This document shows positions 36,184 to 43,921 of a stretch of 64,000 nucleotides of DNA, piece after piece. The stretch covers positions 1 to 64,000 of the forward strand of contig JAWPMT010000006.1 of NCBI GenBank assembly GCA_033344775.1, in the 5' to 3' direction. The position numbers were made by a program, and so were the translations under genes. Under the pieces are notes generated by a model, which saw only the letters and a list, made by a program, of their open reading frames with translations, was not told the origin of the DNA and searched no databases. This DNA comes from Cytophagales bacterium. Its GTDB lineage: Bacteria; Bacteroidota; Bacteroidia; Cytophagales; Cyclobacteriaceae. The first letter of the stretch is position 1; each line of letters starts with the position of its first letter.

Positions 36184-37938
36184 ATGAATGTATCTGACCA
36201 CCTGCAACAACGTATGCAGGAACACCAAACTCAATTGAAGGCGCTTGTAGCGAAAGGTTCGCAAATCGTTTCTGCCAGGATATTGAGCTTCCTAATTGGT
36301 GTTGCCTGGCTTATCTGGGCCATTAGTGACCCTGAAATGGCGATTGCTCCCTATTTAAGTGTTGCGTTTTTCATCCTCTTCTTTGTTATCCTGAACAAAG
36401 ACAAAGCCAACGAAAATAAAAAGCTGCTTACAAAGAACCTGGTAGCAATTGATGAGGAAGAAATCAAACGACTGAATGGCGACCTGGATGGGCTAGCCAC
36501 CGGTGATCAATATCATGAACCGGGACATCCCTATGCTCATGACCTGGACATCTTCGGGAAGCATTCCCTCTTTCAGCATATCAATCGGACCAATTTATAT
36601 GGATCGAGTGATTTGTTGGCCAACTGGCTGAAAACCCCGGTCAGCAAACAGGAAGCCACTGAGCGCCAACAAGCCATTGCCGAACTCCGTGATCAGGAGA
36701 GCTGGCGCATTGGTTTTCAGTCAAAAATGCGGCTGTTGCAAGACGCGAAGGGAAAGATTGATTTTTCTTCCGATAAACCATACTCTCCATTTTATCTGAT
36801 CGCTGCCATTGTCCTAGGCCTGATTACAGTTGCGATACTCATCGGTTTCGCCATCAATCTATTGCCATCAGGATATGTTTGGGTGGCCGTGCTGACCAAT
36901 GGCACGGTGCTAGGCGTATATAACTTCAAAATTCAACGGAAAGCAGTTCGTACCGGCATCCTACTGAAATATTTACAGGGCTTTTTGTTGGGTATGGACC
37001 ACATCGTCAACGGAAAATTTGCTTCCCCCACTTTATTGAAAACTCAAAACCTGGTGGATCAAAAAGCCATGAAAGCGATTGGGCAACTACGTCAGATTAT
37101 TTTCTTGTTGGACTCCAGAGGCAACTTGATGTGGCCTATGGTCAATCTCGTTTTCCTAGTGGACATCTACAGCGGCTTCCTCATGAATTGGTGGTCAAGG
37201 AAAAATGGCAAGGACTTTCAAACATGGATCGAGGCGATCAGCTTCTTTGAAGCACATGCAAGTTGTGCTTCCTATTGGCAGTTGCATCCGGAATTTACGG
37301 TACCGGATTTGCAGGGAGGTGAAAAAGTTTGGAAAGGCGAGGTAGTCGGACATCCACTGCTCAAAGCAGGGCAGCGGGTTAGTAATGACTTTCAATTGGA
37401 TGCCCGGATGAACCTGATCACTGGTTCGAACATGTCAGGTAAAAGTACCTTTTTGAGGACAATGGGGATCAATACCATTATGGCCTGGGCTGGTCTACCC
37501 GTATGTGCTGAAAGTTTGACCCTTTCTAATTTTCTTCCCTACACATCCATGCGAACCCAGGATGATCTTTCGCAAGGTGCGTCTTCGTTTTATGCAGAGT
37601 TAAAAAGGATTCAGGGGCTCTTTACGCTGTTGGAAGAAAGAGAATCGGATGTACTCTTCCTTCTCGACGAAATTTTGAAAGGCACGAATTCACATGATCG
37701 CCATATCGGTGCATTAGGAATTATTCAACGATTGATCGCTAAGGAATCGACCGGATTCATTTCTACCCACGACCTGGACCTGGCCGATCATTACCTGGAG
37801 CATGATAAAGTGCGAAACCTCAGCTTTAATAGCGTGATGAAGGATGATCAGTTGGTTTTCGATTATTACCTTCATGAAGGAAAGTGTCACTCTACCAATG
37901 CTTCGGAGTTGATGAAGATCATGGGGATTATTGATTAG
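36184..37938 (+). CDS. MutS-like ATPase with membrane segments
   Basis: A 584-residue protein of the MutS family lacking the mismatch-recognition domain. Two hydrophobic pairs lie before the ATPase part (IGVAWLIWAISDPEMAIAPYLSVAFFILFFVIL at about 37-70, and FYLIAAIVLGLITVAILIGFAINL near 205-230), so it is probably membrane-bound. The C-terminal ATPase shows Walker A ITGSNMSGKSTFL (about 417-429) and the MutS signature TSMRTQDDLSQGASSFYAELKRI, followed by the Walker B segment LFLLDEILKGTNSHDR. ISTHDLDLADH gives the family's switch. It is unlikely to act in classical mismatch repair. The actual role is unknown. Confidence 0.88.
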   Translation: MNVSDHLQQRMQEHQTQLKALVAKGSQIVSARILSFLIGVAWLIWAISDPEMAIAPYLSVAFFILFFVILNKDKANENKKLLTKNLVAIDEEEIKRLNGDLDGLATGDQYHEPGHPYAHDLDIFGKHSLFQHINRTNLYGSSDLLANWLKTPVSKQEATERQQAIAELRDQESWRIGFQSKMRLLQDAKGKIDFSSDKPYSPFYLIAAIVLGLITVAILIGFAINLLPSGYVWVAVLTNGTVLGVYNFKIQRKAVRTGILLKYLQGFLLGMDHIVNGKFASPTLLKTQNLVDQKAMKAIGQLRQIIFLLDSRGNLMWPMVNLVFLVDIYSGFLMNWWSRKNGKDFQTWIEAISFFEAHASCASYWQLHPEFTVPDLQGGEKVWKGEVVGHPLLKAGQRVSNDFQLDARMNLITGSNMSGKSTFLRTMGINTIMAWAGLPVCAESLTLSNFLPYTSMRTQDDLSQGASSFYAELKRIQGLFTLLEERESDVLFLLDEILKGTNSHDRHIGALGIIQRLIAKESTGFISTHDLDLADHYLEHDKVRNLSFNSVMKDDQLVFDYYLHEGKCHSTNASELMKIMGIID

Positions 37939-37940
37939 AT

Positions 37941-38007
37941 GTCACACTTCCTACCTAGCCGGCAGGTTGGCGAGAGCCTCAGCGTGACAACCAGGCTCAG
38001 CATGACA
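37941..38007 (-). repeat. dispersed intergenic repeat, copy 3
   Basis: On the minus strand it reads GTCATGCTGAGCCTGG, then GTCACGCTGAGGCTCTCGCC, so it appears to hold two half-copies of the same core in one block. It lies 3 bp after the MutS-like stop and about 20 bp before the pullulanase stop, again between convergent genes. Confidence 0.7.
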
Positions 38008-38026
38008 TAGGGATATAATGTGAAAG

Positions 38027-40009
38027 TTAATTGTGAAATATCGTTGCGGAATAAGGTGCAATCACAATTTTTTTACCAATGATTTTGTGATTCAAATCAG
38101 CTTTTCCCTCTGCTACAACTAGCTGCCAATTTCCAGCCGGGAGCTCTACTTCCAAAGGCTTGGCTCCGCCATTGAAACAAACACCAATATTTTCCCATTC
38201 ATCACCATTGGCATAATCGTTTAGCCAATAGCCGAGTAAGTTCGGGTGCTCCTCTTCCATGAAAACCAGCTTGGCCTGAAGCACTTTTGGGTCTGTCATT
38301 CGAAAAGCAGGATGTGCTTTCCGCAATGCGATCAGAGAGCGGTAGTAATCATATACTTCGAGATATTGGTCCTTTTGTTCCCATTTGATGCTGTTGATCG
38401 CATCTGGACTTTCAAAAGAATTGTGTTCTCCATTTTTTGACCTTAGGAATTCTACACCGCCATGCAGAAATGGAATTCCCTGCGAAGTAAGCACGATGGT
38501 ATTGGCCAGTTTGTGCATCTCAATTTTTTCCTGCTCCGAAGCATCTGGTCTGGAAATATTGATCTTATCCCAAAGCGTCAGGTTATCGTGACAGGATACG
38601 TAGTTGATGCATTGCTCGGGTGAATTGGCCCATGGTGCTTTGCTGTAGTTGACACTAGCATAATTGATCTGTGGGTGTTGTGTGGCACCAACTATTCCGA
38701 ATTTGATGCTTTCCTTGGCTTTTGACAGCCCCGTGGCAAAACCTGTCTCTTGATGGACAAACACACTTCCTTTGACACCATCACGTAAGTCATCACTGAA
38801 GGCCGCAATTTGTTTGAGCTGCATGGTGTTGGCTTTTATCGCACGCTCTATCTCGGGTAAAGGACTAGGTCCGGCGGCCCAACCTTCTCCATACAGGATA
38901 ATTGAGGGATTAATTGACTTCAGCTCATCGGAAATCTCATTCATCGTCGTGATATCATGAATGCCCATCAAATCGAACCGAAAGCCATCAATGTGATACT
39001 CTTGTGCCCAATATTTCAGCGATTCAATCATGAACTTGCGCATCATGAATCGCTCGGAGGCCGTTTCATTGCCACAGGCCGAGGCATTCGAAAAACCACC
39101 CTTCGTATCTTGTCGATAATAATAATCAGGGACAAGTTGATTAAAATTAGAATCCCAGGTTGGGCCCGTATGGTTGTAAACCACATCCATGATTACTCCT
39201 ATTCCTTTCTCATGCAAAGCCATGACCATTTGTTTGAATTCACGGATTCGAGTCAAGGGATCATACGGATCAGTCGAGTATGAACCTTCAGGTACATTGT
39301 AATTCAAAGGGTCGTATCCCCAGTTGAATTGTTGTCGGGCTGATGCTGCCTCATCGATGGATCGAAAATCAAAGACGGGTAGCAAATGAACATGAGTGAT
39401 CCCTAACTCAACTAAATGATCGAGGCCTGTGGATGTACCTGTAGGCAGTTTAGTTCCTGATTCTGTAAAAGCTATGAATTTGCCTTTGGACTGATGCCCC
39501 GATAAGTCGGAAATTGAAAAATCACGTACATGAAGTTCATAAATGATCATGTCGGTCATGGAGGAATAAACCGGTCCCATATCAATCATCCATCCCTGAG
39601 GATTGGCCTCTTCCGGAAATGCCAAAACACCCATTTCTCCATTGACAGTAACCACCCTTGCATAGGGATCAACAACTTCATTTTTGGTTTCATTTTCATA
39701 GGTAGATTGGAGCCGATAAAAGCTATATTCCGCTTTCTGTAAAAAAGTTATTTCCCAAATACCGTATCTTGAAATTTTCATATCCAACGATGCCACTGGA
39801 ATTTTATGATTTTCACTTGAGTATAATTTTAGCTCCATCCGCTTCGCGTACGGTGACCATACTTTCAATGTATATTCATGGTCGTTTCGCGCAAGTCCAA
39901 GATCAGTTCCGTCATAGTTCAGGAATTCGGAAAAGTCAGCATTAACCATTTCTTGTGCGTACCCTGTCATAAAAAAAAGAAAAAATGAAATCGTTTGTAT
40001 TTTACGCAT
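38027..40009 (-). CDS. pulA: type I pullulanase (GH13)
   Basis: A 660-residue alpha-1,6-glucan debranching enzyme of the GH13 family. A signal peptide (MRKIQTISFFLFFMTGYAQ) predicts export to the periplasm or surface. A carbohydrate-binding-48-like domain (about 35-125) precedes the TIM barrel. The pullulanase hallmark FNWGYDPLNYNVPEGSYSTDP is present near residue 235. The catalytic residues are Asp in FRFDLMGIHD (about 345), Glu in ILYGEGW (about 371) and Asp in SCHDNLTLWD (about 473). It is transcribed alone and converges with the MutS-like gene. Its promoter was not identified. Confidence 0.95.
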   Translation of the reverse strand: MRKIQTISFFLFFMTGYAQEMVNADFSEFLNYDGTDLGLARNDHEYTLKVWSPYAKRMELKLYSSENHKIPVASLDMKISRYGIWEITFLQKAEYSFYRLQSTYENETKNEVVDPYARVVTVNGEMGVLAFPEEANPQGWMIDMGPVYSSMTDMIIYELHVRDFSISDLSGHQSKGKFIAFTESGTKLPTGTSTGLDHLVELGITHVHLLPVFDFRSIDEAASARQQFNWGYDPLNYNVPEGSYSTDPYDPLTRIREFKQMVMALHEKGIGVIMDVVYNHTGPTWDSNFNQLVPDYYYRQDTKGGFSNASACGNETASERFMMRKFMIESLKYWAQEYHIDGFRFDLMGIHDITTMNEISDELKSINPSIILYGEGWAAGPSPLPEIERAIKANTMQLKQIAAFSDDLRDGVKGSVFVHQETGFATGLSKAKESIKFGIVGATQHPQINYASVNYSKAPWANSPEQCINYVSCHDNLTLWDKINISRPDASEQEKIEMHKLANTIVLTSQGIPFLHGGVEFLRSKNGEHNSFESPDAINSIKWEQKDQYLEVYDYYRSLIALRKAHPAFRMTDPKVLQAKLVFMEEEHPNLLGYWLNDYANGDEWENIGVCFNGGAKPLEVELPAGNWQLVVAEGKADLNHKIIGKKIVIAPYSATIFHN

Positions 40010-40148
40010 TCTTAAAAGAAAATAGTTCGTAATGTTTTTAGCAAAAACAGTTTTAAGAAAATTAAAATTAGTATTTTTACAGCTCTATAAGCCTCATTAA
40101 GACCAGTCATGACATAATTGATGGTTTCAACCAAACGAGCAAAATTTT

Positions 40149-40661
40149 ATGGCAAACGCAAAAGGCGATAAAGCCGAAGAATTATGGGCTGGTATCCCAG
40201 GCTTCCAGAATTACGAAGTTTCCAGTCGAGGTAAGATTAGAAGTAAAACAAGAAAAACATGGCACAGGGGGAGTAAAACTCACATGACCCTGAAAGGCAA
40301 GTTGATGAAGCAACGTTGGAATAAGACGTGCAAATGTTACTTCTTGGATCTAATCGATGATGATGGTCGAAGAAGAACGGTTTATCCACACAAAGAAGTG
40401 GCCAAAGCCTTTGTTGACAATGGCGATGGTGAGAAGACCATGATCATTCACGAGGACAACAACCCAAGGAACAATAGTTCCAGTAATCTGAAGTGGATGA
40501 CGCCATCTGAACACATGAAATGGCAATTTGAAGTAGGGAACAAGAACAATTATAAAGTTTGGAAAACGAGAAAGAAACTTTATAAAAACGGTTTCAAAGA
40601 AACCACAGTTCTTCCAGGAAGGCCAAGGAAAAATCCCAAACCCGAAGAGGTAAGTGCCTAA
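40149..40661 (+). CDS. NUMOD4-HNH endonuclease-like protein
   Basis: A 170-residue protein with a NUMOD4 motif at the N-terminus (ELWAGIPGFQNYEVSSRGKIRSK) and an HNH nuclease-like part at about 95-130 (IIHEDNNPRNNSSSNLKWMTPSEHMKW). The HNH part has the His, Asn and Leu-x-Trp pattern of homing endonucleases of phage and intron origin. The tail (about 150-170) is basic and Pro-rich. No intron, intein or phage gene surrounds it. A solitary copy like this may be a selfish gene or a domesticated DNA-binding protein. It ends in a good terminator. Confidence 0.85.
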   Translation: MANAKGDKAEELWAGIPGFQNYEVSSRGKIRSKTRKTWHRGSKTHMTLKGKLMKQRWNKTCKCYFLDLIDDDGRRRTVYPHKEVAKAFVDNGDGEKTMIIHEDNNPRNNSSSNLKWMTPSEHMKWQFEVGNKNNYKVWKTRKKLYKNGFKETTVLPGRPRKNPKPEEVSA

Positions 40662-40686
40662 TTTTCAACCTTCTTATAAAGACTTT

Positions 40687-40720
40687 GAAGCCATCCCGAA
40701 CAGGATGGCTTCTTTGTTTT
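40687..40720 (+). terminator. terminator after the NUMOD4-HNH gene
   Basis: GAAGCCATCC and GGATGGCTTC form a 10-bp stem with loop CGAACA, followed by TTTGTTTT. It lies 26 bp after the stop codon. Confidence 0.85.
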
Positions 40721-40865
40721 GGACAAGCTCAAACTAAAGTTTACACCCTTCAAAGGCCTGATTGCCGGAAAGGCAAACTCAGGGCTCCAGAATAAATTTC
40801 ATGGACAAGCCTAAATGTCAATTCGAAGCGACCAGAATTCTTTTAAGTTCAGAAACAAGAATTAG

Positions 40866-41792
40866 CTACTTCACCATTAACATCGAGCCGTAGCTGTATC
40901 CGCCACCAAAAACAGAGGACACAACGACATCTCCGGCCTTAAAATCATGCCATTTCTCACCCATTGCGATGACGGCTCCTGCACATCCCGTATTTCCCAG
41001 GTACTGAATATTGGACAGGGCTTTTTCTGCTGTTAACCCGAGATTACTTAATACTTTTTTGGTGATCCTGTAATTGGCCTGATGTGGCGCGAGGTAGTTC
41101 AGATCCGCAAGCTGATAATTGTTTTCTGTCAGAATCTGTTCAGTGATATTCGACATCTTAGCACAGGCATTGATGAACACATCCTTGCCATTAGGCATAG
41201 ACATACCTGTTTTTACCCTCAGCATTACCCCATCCATGGCCTTTCCAATATTGGCGGCCCCAGCTGATTTTATTGCTTTTACTGTCAACCCGCCAGGTGA
41301 GGGTTCTTTTTCGAACAACGAGACCGCCGCAGCATCTCCCCAAAGCGGCCCGGACTTGGGTTCTGCATCATTACTGAAAGCCGTGTTGTGCTCTGAAGTA
41401 ACCACCAAGGCCTTTTTGGCCTTGCCCATCGCAAAATAGCCTTCTACGATTTCAGCTGCATTGATAAAAGAGGAGCAAGCTGAGGTAATAGTAACCGTGG
41501 GAATATCTGAAACATCCAGGTGATTCTGAATGGCGTGGGCCAGTGTAACAATGGTATCGTGAGGCGTATAGGTTGCTCCAACGATCAAATCCACATCGGA
41601 TAAGTCTTTATCCATGCGCTTAACCGCCTCGATGGCCATCGTATGGGTGTTTTCATCAGCCGCCGCCCGGCGCCTTTCCTTTATTCCTGTTCGTTCAATA
41701 ATCCAGTCGTCCGAGATTCCGGACAGATCAGTAAAATAATCATTACTGATTCGCTGTTCTGGCAAATAATAGGAGATACTGTTCAGAAACAT
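40866..41792 (-). CDS. 3-oxoacyl-ACP synthase III-like (FabH family)
   Basis: A 308-residue thiolase-fold enzyme that condenses an acyl-CoA starter with malonyl-ACP. The catalytic triad is visible: Cys in TSACSSFINAAE (about 105), His in LAPHQANYRI (about 236) and Asn in LGNTGCAGA (about 264). DDWIIERTGIKERRRA is the usual N-terminal signature. The start is set at ATG 41792 (MFLNSISYYLP), because the longer frame runs through the rpmA terminator and into rpmA's end. It is shorter than E. coli FabH. It may act on a special starter unit rather than in standard fatty acid synthesis, since no other fab gene is near. Confidence 0.85.
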   Translation of the reverse strand: MFLNSISYYLPEQRISNDYFTDLSGISDDWIIERTGIKERRRAAADENTHTMAIEAVKRMDKDLSDVDLIVGATYTPHDTIVTLAHAIQNHLDVSDIPTVTITSACSSFINAAEIVEGYFAMGKAKKALVVTSEHNTAFSNDAEPKSGPLWGDAAAVSLFEKEPSPGGLTVKAIKSAGAANIGKAMDGVMLRVKTGMSMPNGKDVFINACAKMSNITEQILTENNYQLADLNYLAPHQANYRITKKVLSNLGLTAEKALSNIQYLGNTGCAGAVIAMGEKWHDFKAGDVVVSSVFGGGYSYGSMLMVK

Positions 41793-41811
41793 GCTAGAAA
41801 AAGTGAGTCCC

Positions 41812-41840
41812 AAAAAAAAAGCACGATTTTCATCGTGCTT
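41812..41840 (-). terminator. rplU-rpmA operon terminator
   Basis: On the minus strand AAGCACGAT, a short loop, ATCGTGC and then a T-run of nine bases, 20 bp after the rpmA stop codon. Confidence 0.85.
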
Positions 41841-41859
41841 GCAAGTTAGTTTCTTTTGA

Positions 41860-42120
41860 TCAGGCTTGTGCCGGATCGATGTGAACAAATGATCTGTTAC
41901 GTGCTCCTTTTTGGAATCGAACAGTTCCATCAATCAAAGCAAACAACGTGTGATCTCTACCAATCCCTACGTTATCTCCAGGATGATGCTTCGTTCCTCT
42001 TTGTCTTACAATGATGTTGCCAGCGATTGCCGCCTGTCCACCATAGATTTTCACACCAAGTCGTTTACTTTCCGACTCCCGGCCGTTTTTCGAGCTACCT
42101 ACTCCTTTCTTATGAGCCAT
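41860..42120 (-). CDS. rpmA: 50S ribosomal protein L27
   Basis: An 86-residue ribosomal protein lying near the peptidyl-transferase centre and aiding tRNA placement. It has the full L27 pattern: [22 protein letters not shown], then [22 protein letters not shown] and [15 protein letters not shown]. The N-terminal extension cleaved off in Firmicutes is absent. It lies 6 bp after rplU and ends in a strong terminator. Confidence 0.97.
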   Translation of the reverse strand: MAHKKGVGSSKNGRESESKRLGVKIYGGQAAIAGNIIVRQRGTKHHPGDNVGIGRDHTLFALIDGTVRFQKGARNRSFVHIDPAQA

Positions 42121-42126
42121 GGTTTA

Positions 42127-42438
42127 TTAGTTTTTGATGTCTTCGATTAAAACCTTAGAGAACTGCTGACGGTGACCGTTTTTCACCTTATAGCCTTTTC
42201 TTCTCTTCTTCTTGAAAACGATGACTTTGTCACCTTTCACATGCTCCAGGACTTTACCAGAGACTTTGGCACCTTTCAAAGTGGGTGTACCTACCTTTAC
42301 TTTGCCTTCATCATCCACAAGCAAAACATTGTCAAAGTCCACTGTGCTACCTGCTTCCTGATCTAACAAAGGAGCGTAAACGAACTTATCTTTCTCTACT
42401 TTGAACTGCTTCCCGGCGATATCTACAATTGCGTACAT
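42127..42438 (-). CDS. rplU: 50S ribosomal protein L21
   Basis: A 103-residue ribosomal protein that binds 23S rRNA. It begins MYAIVDIAGKQFKVEKDKFVYA and has the L21 end pattern VIVFKKKRRKGYKVKNGHRQQFSKVLIEDI. It is the first gene of the rplU-rpmA operon and is preceded by the best promoter in the window, with a leader of about 20 bp. Confidence 0.97.
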   Translation of the reverse strand: MYAIVDIAGKQFKVEKDKFVYAPLLDQEAGSTVDFDNVLLVDDEGKVKVGTPTLKGAKVSGKVLEHVKGDKVIVFKKKRRKGYKVKNGHRQQFSKVLIEDIKN

Positions 42439-42465
42439 CGATTTCTATTTTTCAAAAAAGGACTG

Positions 42466-42496
42466 CAAAGATAGACTTTTGCACATTAAAGTCAAA
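42466..42496 (-). promoter_or_regulatory. rplU promoter, perfect Bacteroidota consensus
   Basis: On the minus strand TTTG (42496-42493), exactly 19 bp, then TATCTTTG (42473-42466). This fully matches TTTG-N19-TAnnTTTG used by the primary sigma factor of Bacteroidota. Transcription would start about 7 bp downstream, some 20 bp before the rplU ATG. Confidence 0.8.
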
Positions 42497-42525
42497 TGAT
42501 ATGCCCGTATTAAATCCAGATAACA

Positions 42526-42534
42526 TGTGGATAA
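42526..42534 (-). promoter_or_regulatory. DnaA box
   Basis: Perfect TTATCCACA on the minus strand, read as TGTGGATAA on the plus strand. It lies upstream of nrdB and opposite in orientation to the second box. Confidence 0.6.
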
Positions 42535-42644
42535 TTTTTTTTGGCTTCATTTTTTGAAATTCGCACCCTCAATTTTTGGCATATTTAATGAAGTCTAAAT
42601 TGAAAAACATAACGTAACCTTTTGTATATCTGCACGTTATAGAG

Positions 42645-42653
42645 TTATCCACA
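42645..42653 (+). promoter_or_regulatory. DnaA box
   Basis: Perfect TTATCCACA on the plus strand, 243 bp before the nrdB start codon. DnaA is known to regulate nrdAB in E. coli, so a control role is plausible here. Confidence 0.6.
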
Positions 42654-42812
42654 CCCTGTTGATAAATCAAAAGCCCCTTGAACCGGCCGTTTGATTTTTA
42701 AACCGGTTTTGAGGACATTTGTAAAAGTCTGCCGGAAAAAATTTAGACCACTTTTCTTGTAGGGGTGATTCCTCACCCAAAACACCAAACTGGCTTGTAA
42801 GCATTGAAAAAT

Positions 42813-42833
42813 ATGTTCTTATGATAGGAACAT
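42813..42833. promoter_or_regulatory. inverted repeat ATGTTC-N9-GAACAT upstream of nrdB
   Basis: Six-base arms separated by nine bases, 62 bp before the nrdB start. It has the size of a regulator operator, but it does not resemble the published NrdR box and the bound factor is unknown. Confidence 0.35.
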
Positions 42834-42895
42834 TATGCCTAGGCTATTTGTCATTGTGGTACAAGGTAGAATTATTTAATTATTAAAGGCTTACC

Positions 42896-43888
42896 ATGAG
42901 CAGTGAGGTTAACGCACAGTTGGAGGAACCGATTCTGAAAGAGAATAGCAATCGCTTTGTTCTCTTCCCGATTCAACATGATGACATATGGCAGTTCTAT
43001 AAAAAAGCAGAAGCAAGCTTTTGGACCGCTGAAGAAATCGACCTGGGACAGGATCTGAAAGATTGGAAGGGATTGACAGATGGAGAACGTCACTTTATTA
43101 GTCATGTATTAGCATTTTTCGCGGCAAGCGATGGTATCGTCAACGAAAACCTGGCAGAGAACTTCGTAGCAGAGGTACAATACACAGAAGCAAAATTCTT
43201 TTACGGATTCCAAATTGCTATTGAAAACATTCATTCAGAAACCTACTCCTTATTAATAGATACGTACGTCAAAGATCCTAAAGAGAAGGATCACCTCTTC
43301 AACGCCATCGATACCATGGATTGCGTGAAGAAGAAAGCAGATTGGGCGCTACGTTGGATCGATGAAGGAAGTTTTGCAGAAAGACTCATCGCGTTCGCAG
43401 CGGTTGAGGGTATCTTCTTTTCCGGTAGTTTCTGCTCTATCTTCTGGATGAAGAAAAGAGGCCTGATGCCAGGCCTGAGTTTTTCAAATGAATTGATCTC
43501 TCGTGATGAAGGCTTGCACTGCGATTTTGCATGCTTGCTGTACAACAATCACCTGATCAATAAGCTCGCCCCTGAAACCGTACAAAAGATTATCTCTGAT
43601 GCGGTAGAAATAGAAAAAGAATTTGTAACAGATGCACTCCCAGTTAAATTGATCGGGATGAATGCTGACCTGATGTGCCAATACATCGAGTTTGTAGCCG
43701 ACCGATTGTTGATGGAGTTAGGCTGTTCTAAAATATATCAATCCTCAAATCCGTTTGATTTCATGGAGATGATCTCTTTGCAAGGAAAAACGAATTTCTT
43801 TGAGAAACGCGTTGGCGAGTATCAGAAAGCTGGTGTTCTGAATGCCGACAAAGAGGGTCCAAAGTTTAGTCTGGATGAGGATTTTTAA
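42896..43888 (+). CDS. nrdB: class Ia ribonucleotide reductase small subunit, eukaryote-like
   Basis: A 330-residue R2 protein supplying the tyrosyl radical for reduction of ribonucleotides. It is closest in pattern to eukaryotic R2, not E. coli NrdB. The segment [21 protein letters not shown] holds the radical Tyr, with metal ligands in EVQYTEAKF and [20 protein letters not shown] and the late segment [24 protein letters not shown] are also nearly as in mammalian R2. The C-terminus FSLDEDF is the peptide that binds the large subunit (eukaryotic FTLDADF). It lies 33 bp before nrdA and is co-transcribed with it. Confidence 0.96.
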   Translation: MSSEVNAQLEEPILKENSNRFVLFPIQHDDIWQFYKKAEASFWTAEEIDLGQDLKDWKGLTDGERHFISHVLAFFAASDGIVNENLAENFVAEVQYTEAKFFYGFQIAIENIHSETYSLLIDTYVKDPKEKDHLFNAIDTMDCVKKKADWALRWIDEGSFAERLIAFAAVEGIFFSGSFCSIFWMKKRGLMPGLSFSNELISRDEGLHCDFACLLYNNHLINKLAPETVQKIISDAVEIEKEFVTDALPVKLIGMNADLMCQYIEFVADRLLMELGCSKIYQSSNPFDFMEMISLQGKTNFFEKRVGEYQKAGVLNADKEGPKFSLDEDF

Positions 43889-43921
43889 TGCAATTATATA
43901 TAGTGTCCTAATCGCCGAACC

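Larger units (their letters stand above)
42439..42895. other. 457-bp intergenic region between rplU and nrdB
   Basis: No gene is present. It holds the rplU promoter, two perfect DnaA boxes in opposite orientation (42526-42534 and 42645-42653) with an AT-rich stretch between them, and an inverted repeat ATGTTC-N9-GAACAT (42813-42833) upstream of nrdB. A palindromic AAACCGGTTT lies near 42699-42708. No NrdR-box pair was recognised. The nrdB promoter is not certain. Confidence 0.7.

Noticed and set aside
40382-40390. perfect TTATCCACA inside the NUMOD4-HNH gene
   Set aside because: It encodes the conserved protein segment TVYPHKE, so a coding origin is enough to explain it.
42439-42895. calling the chromosomal origin oriC
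   Set aside because: Two DnaA boxes are too few, there is no iteron array, and dnaA, dnaN and gyrB are not near. Kept only as a finding about regulation.
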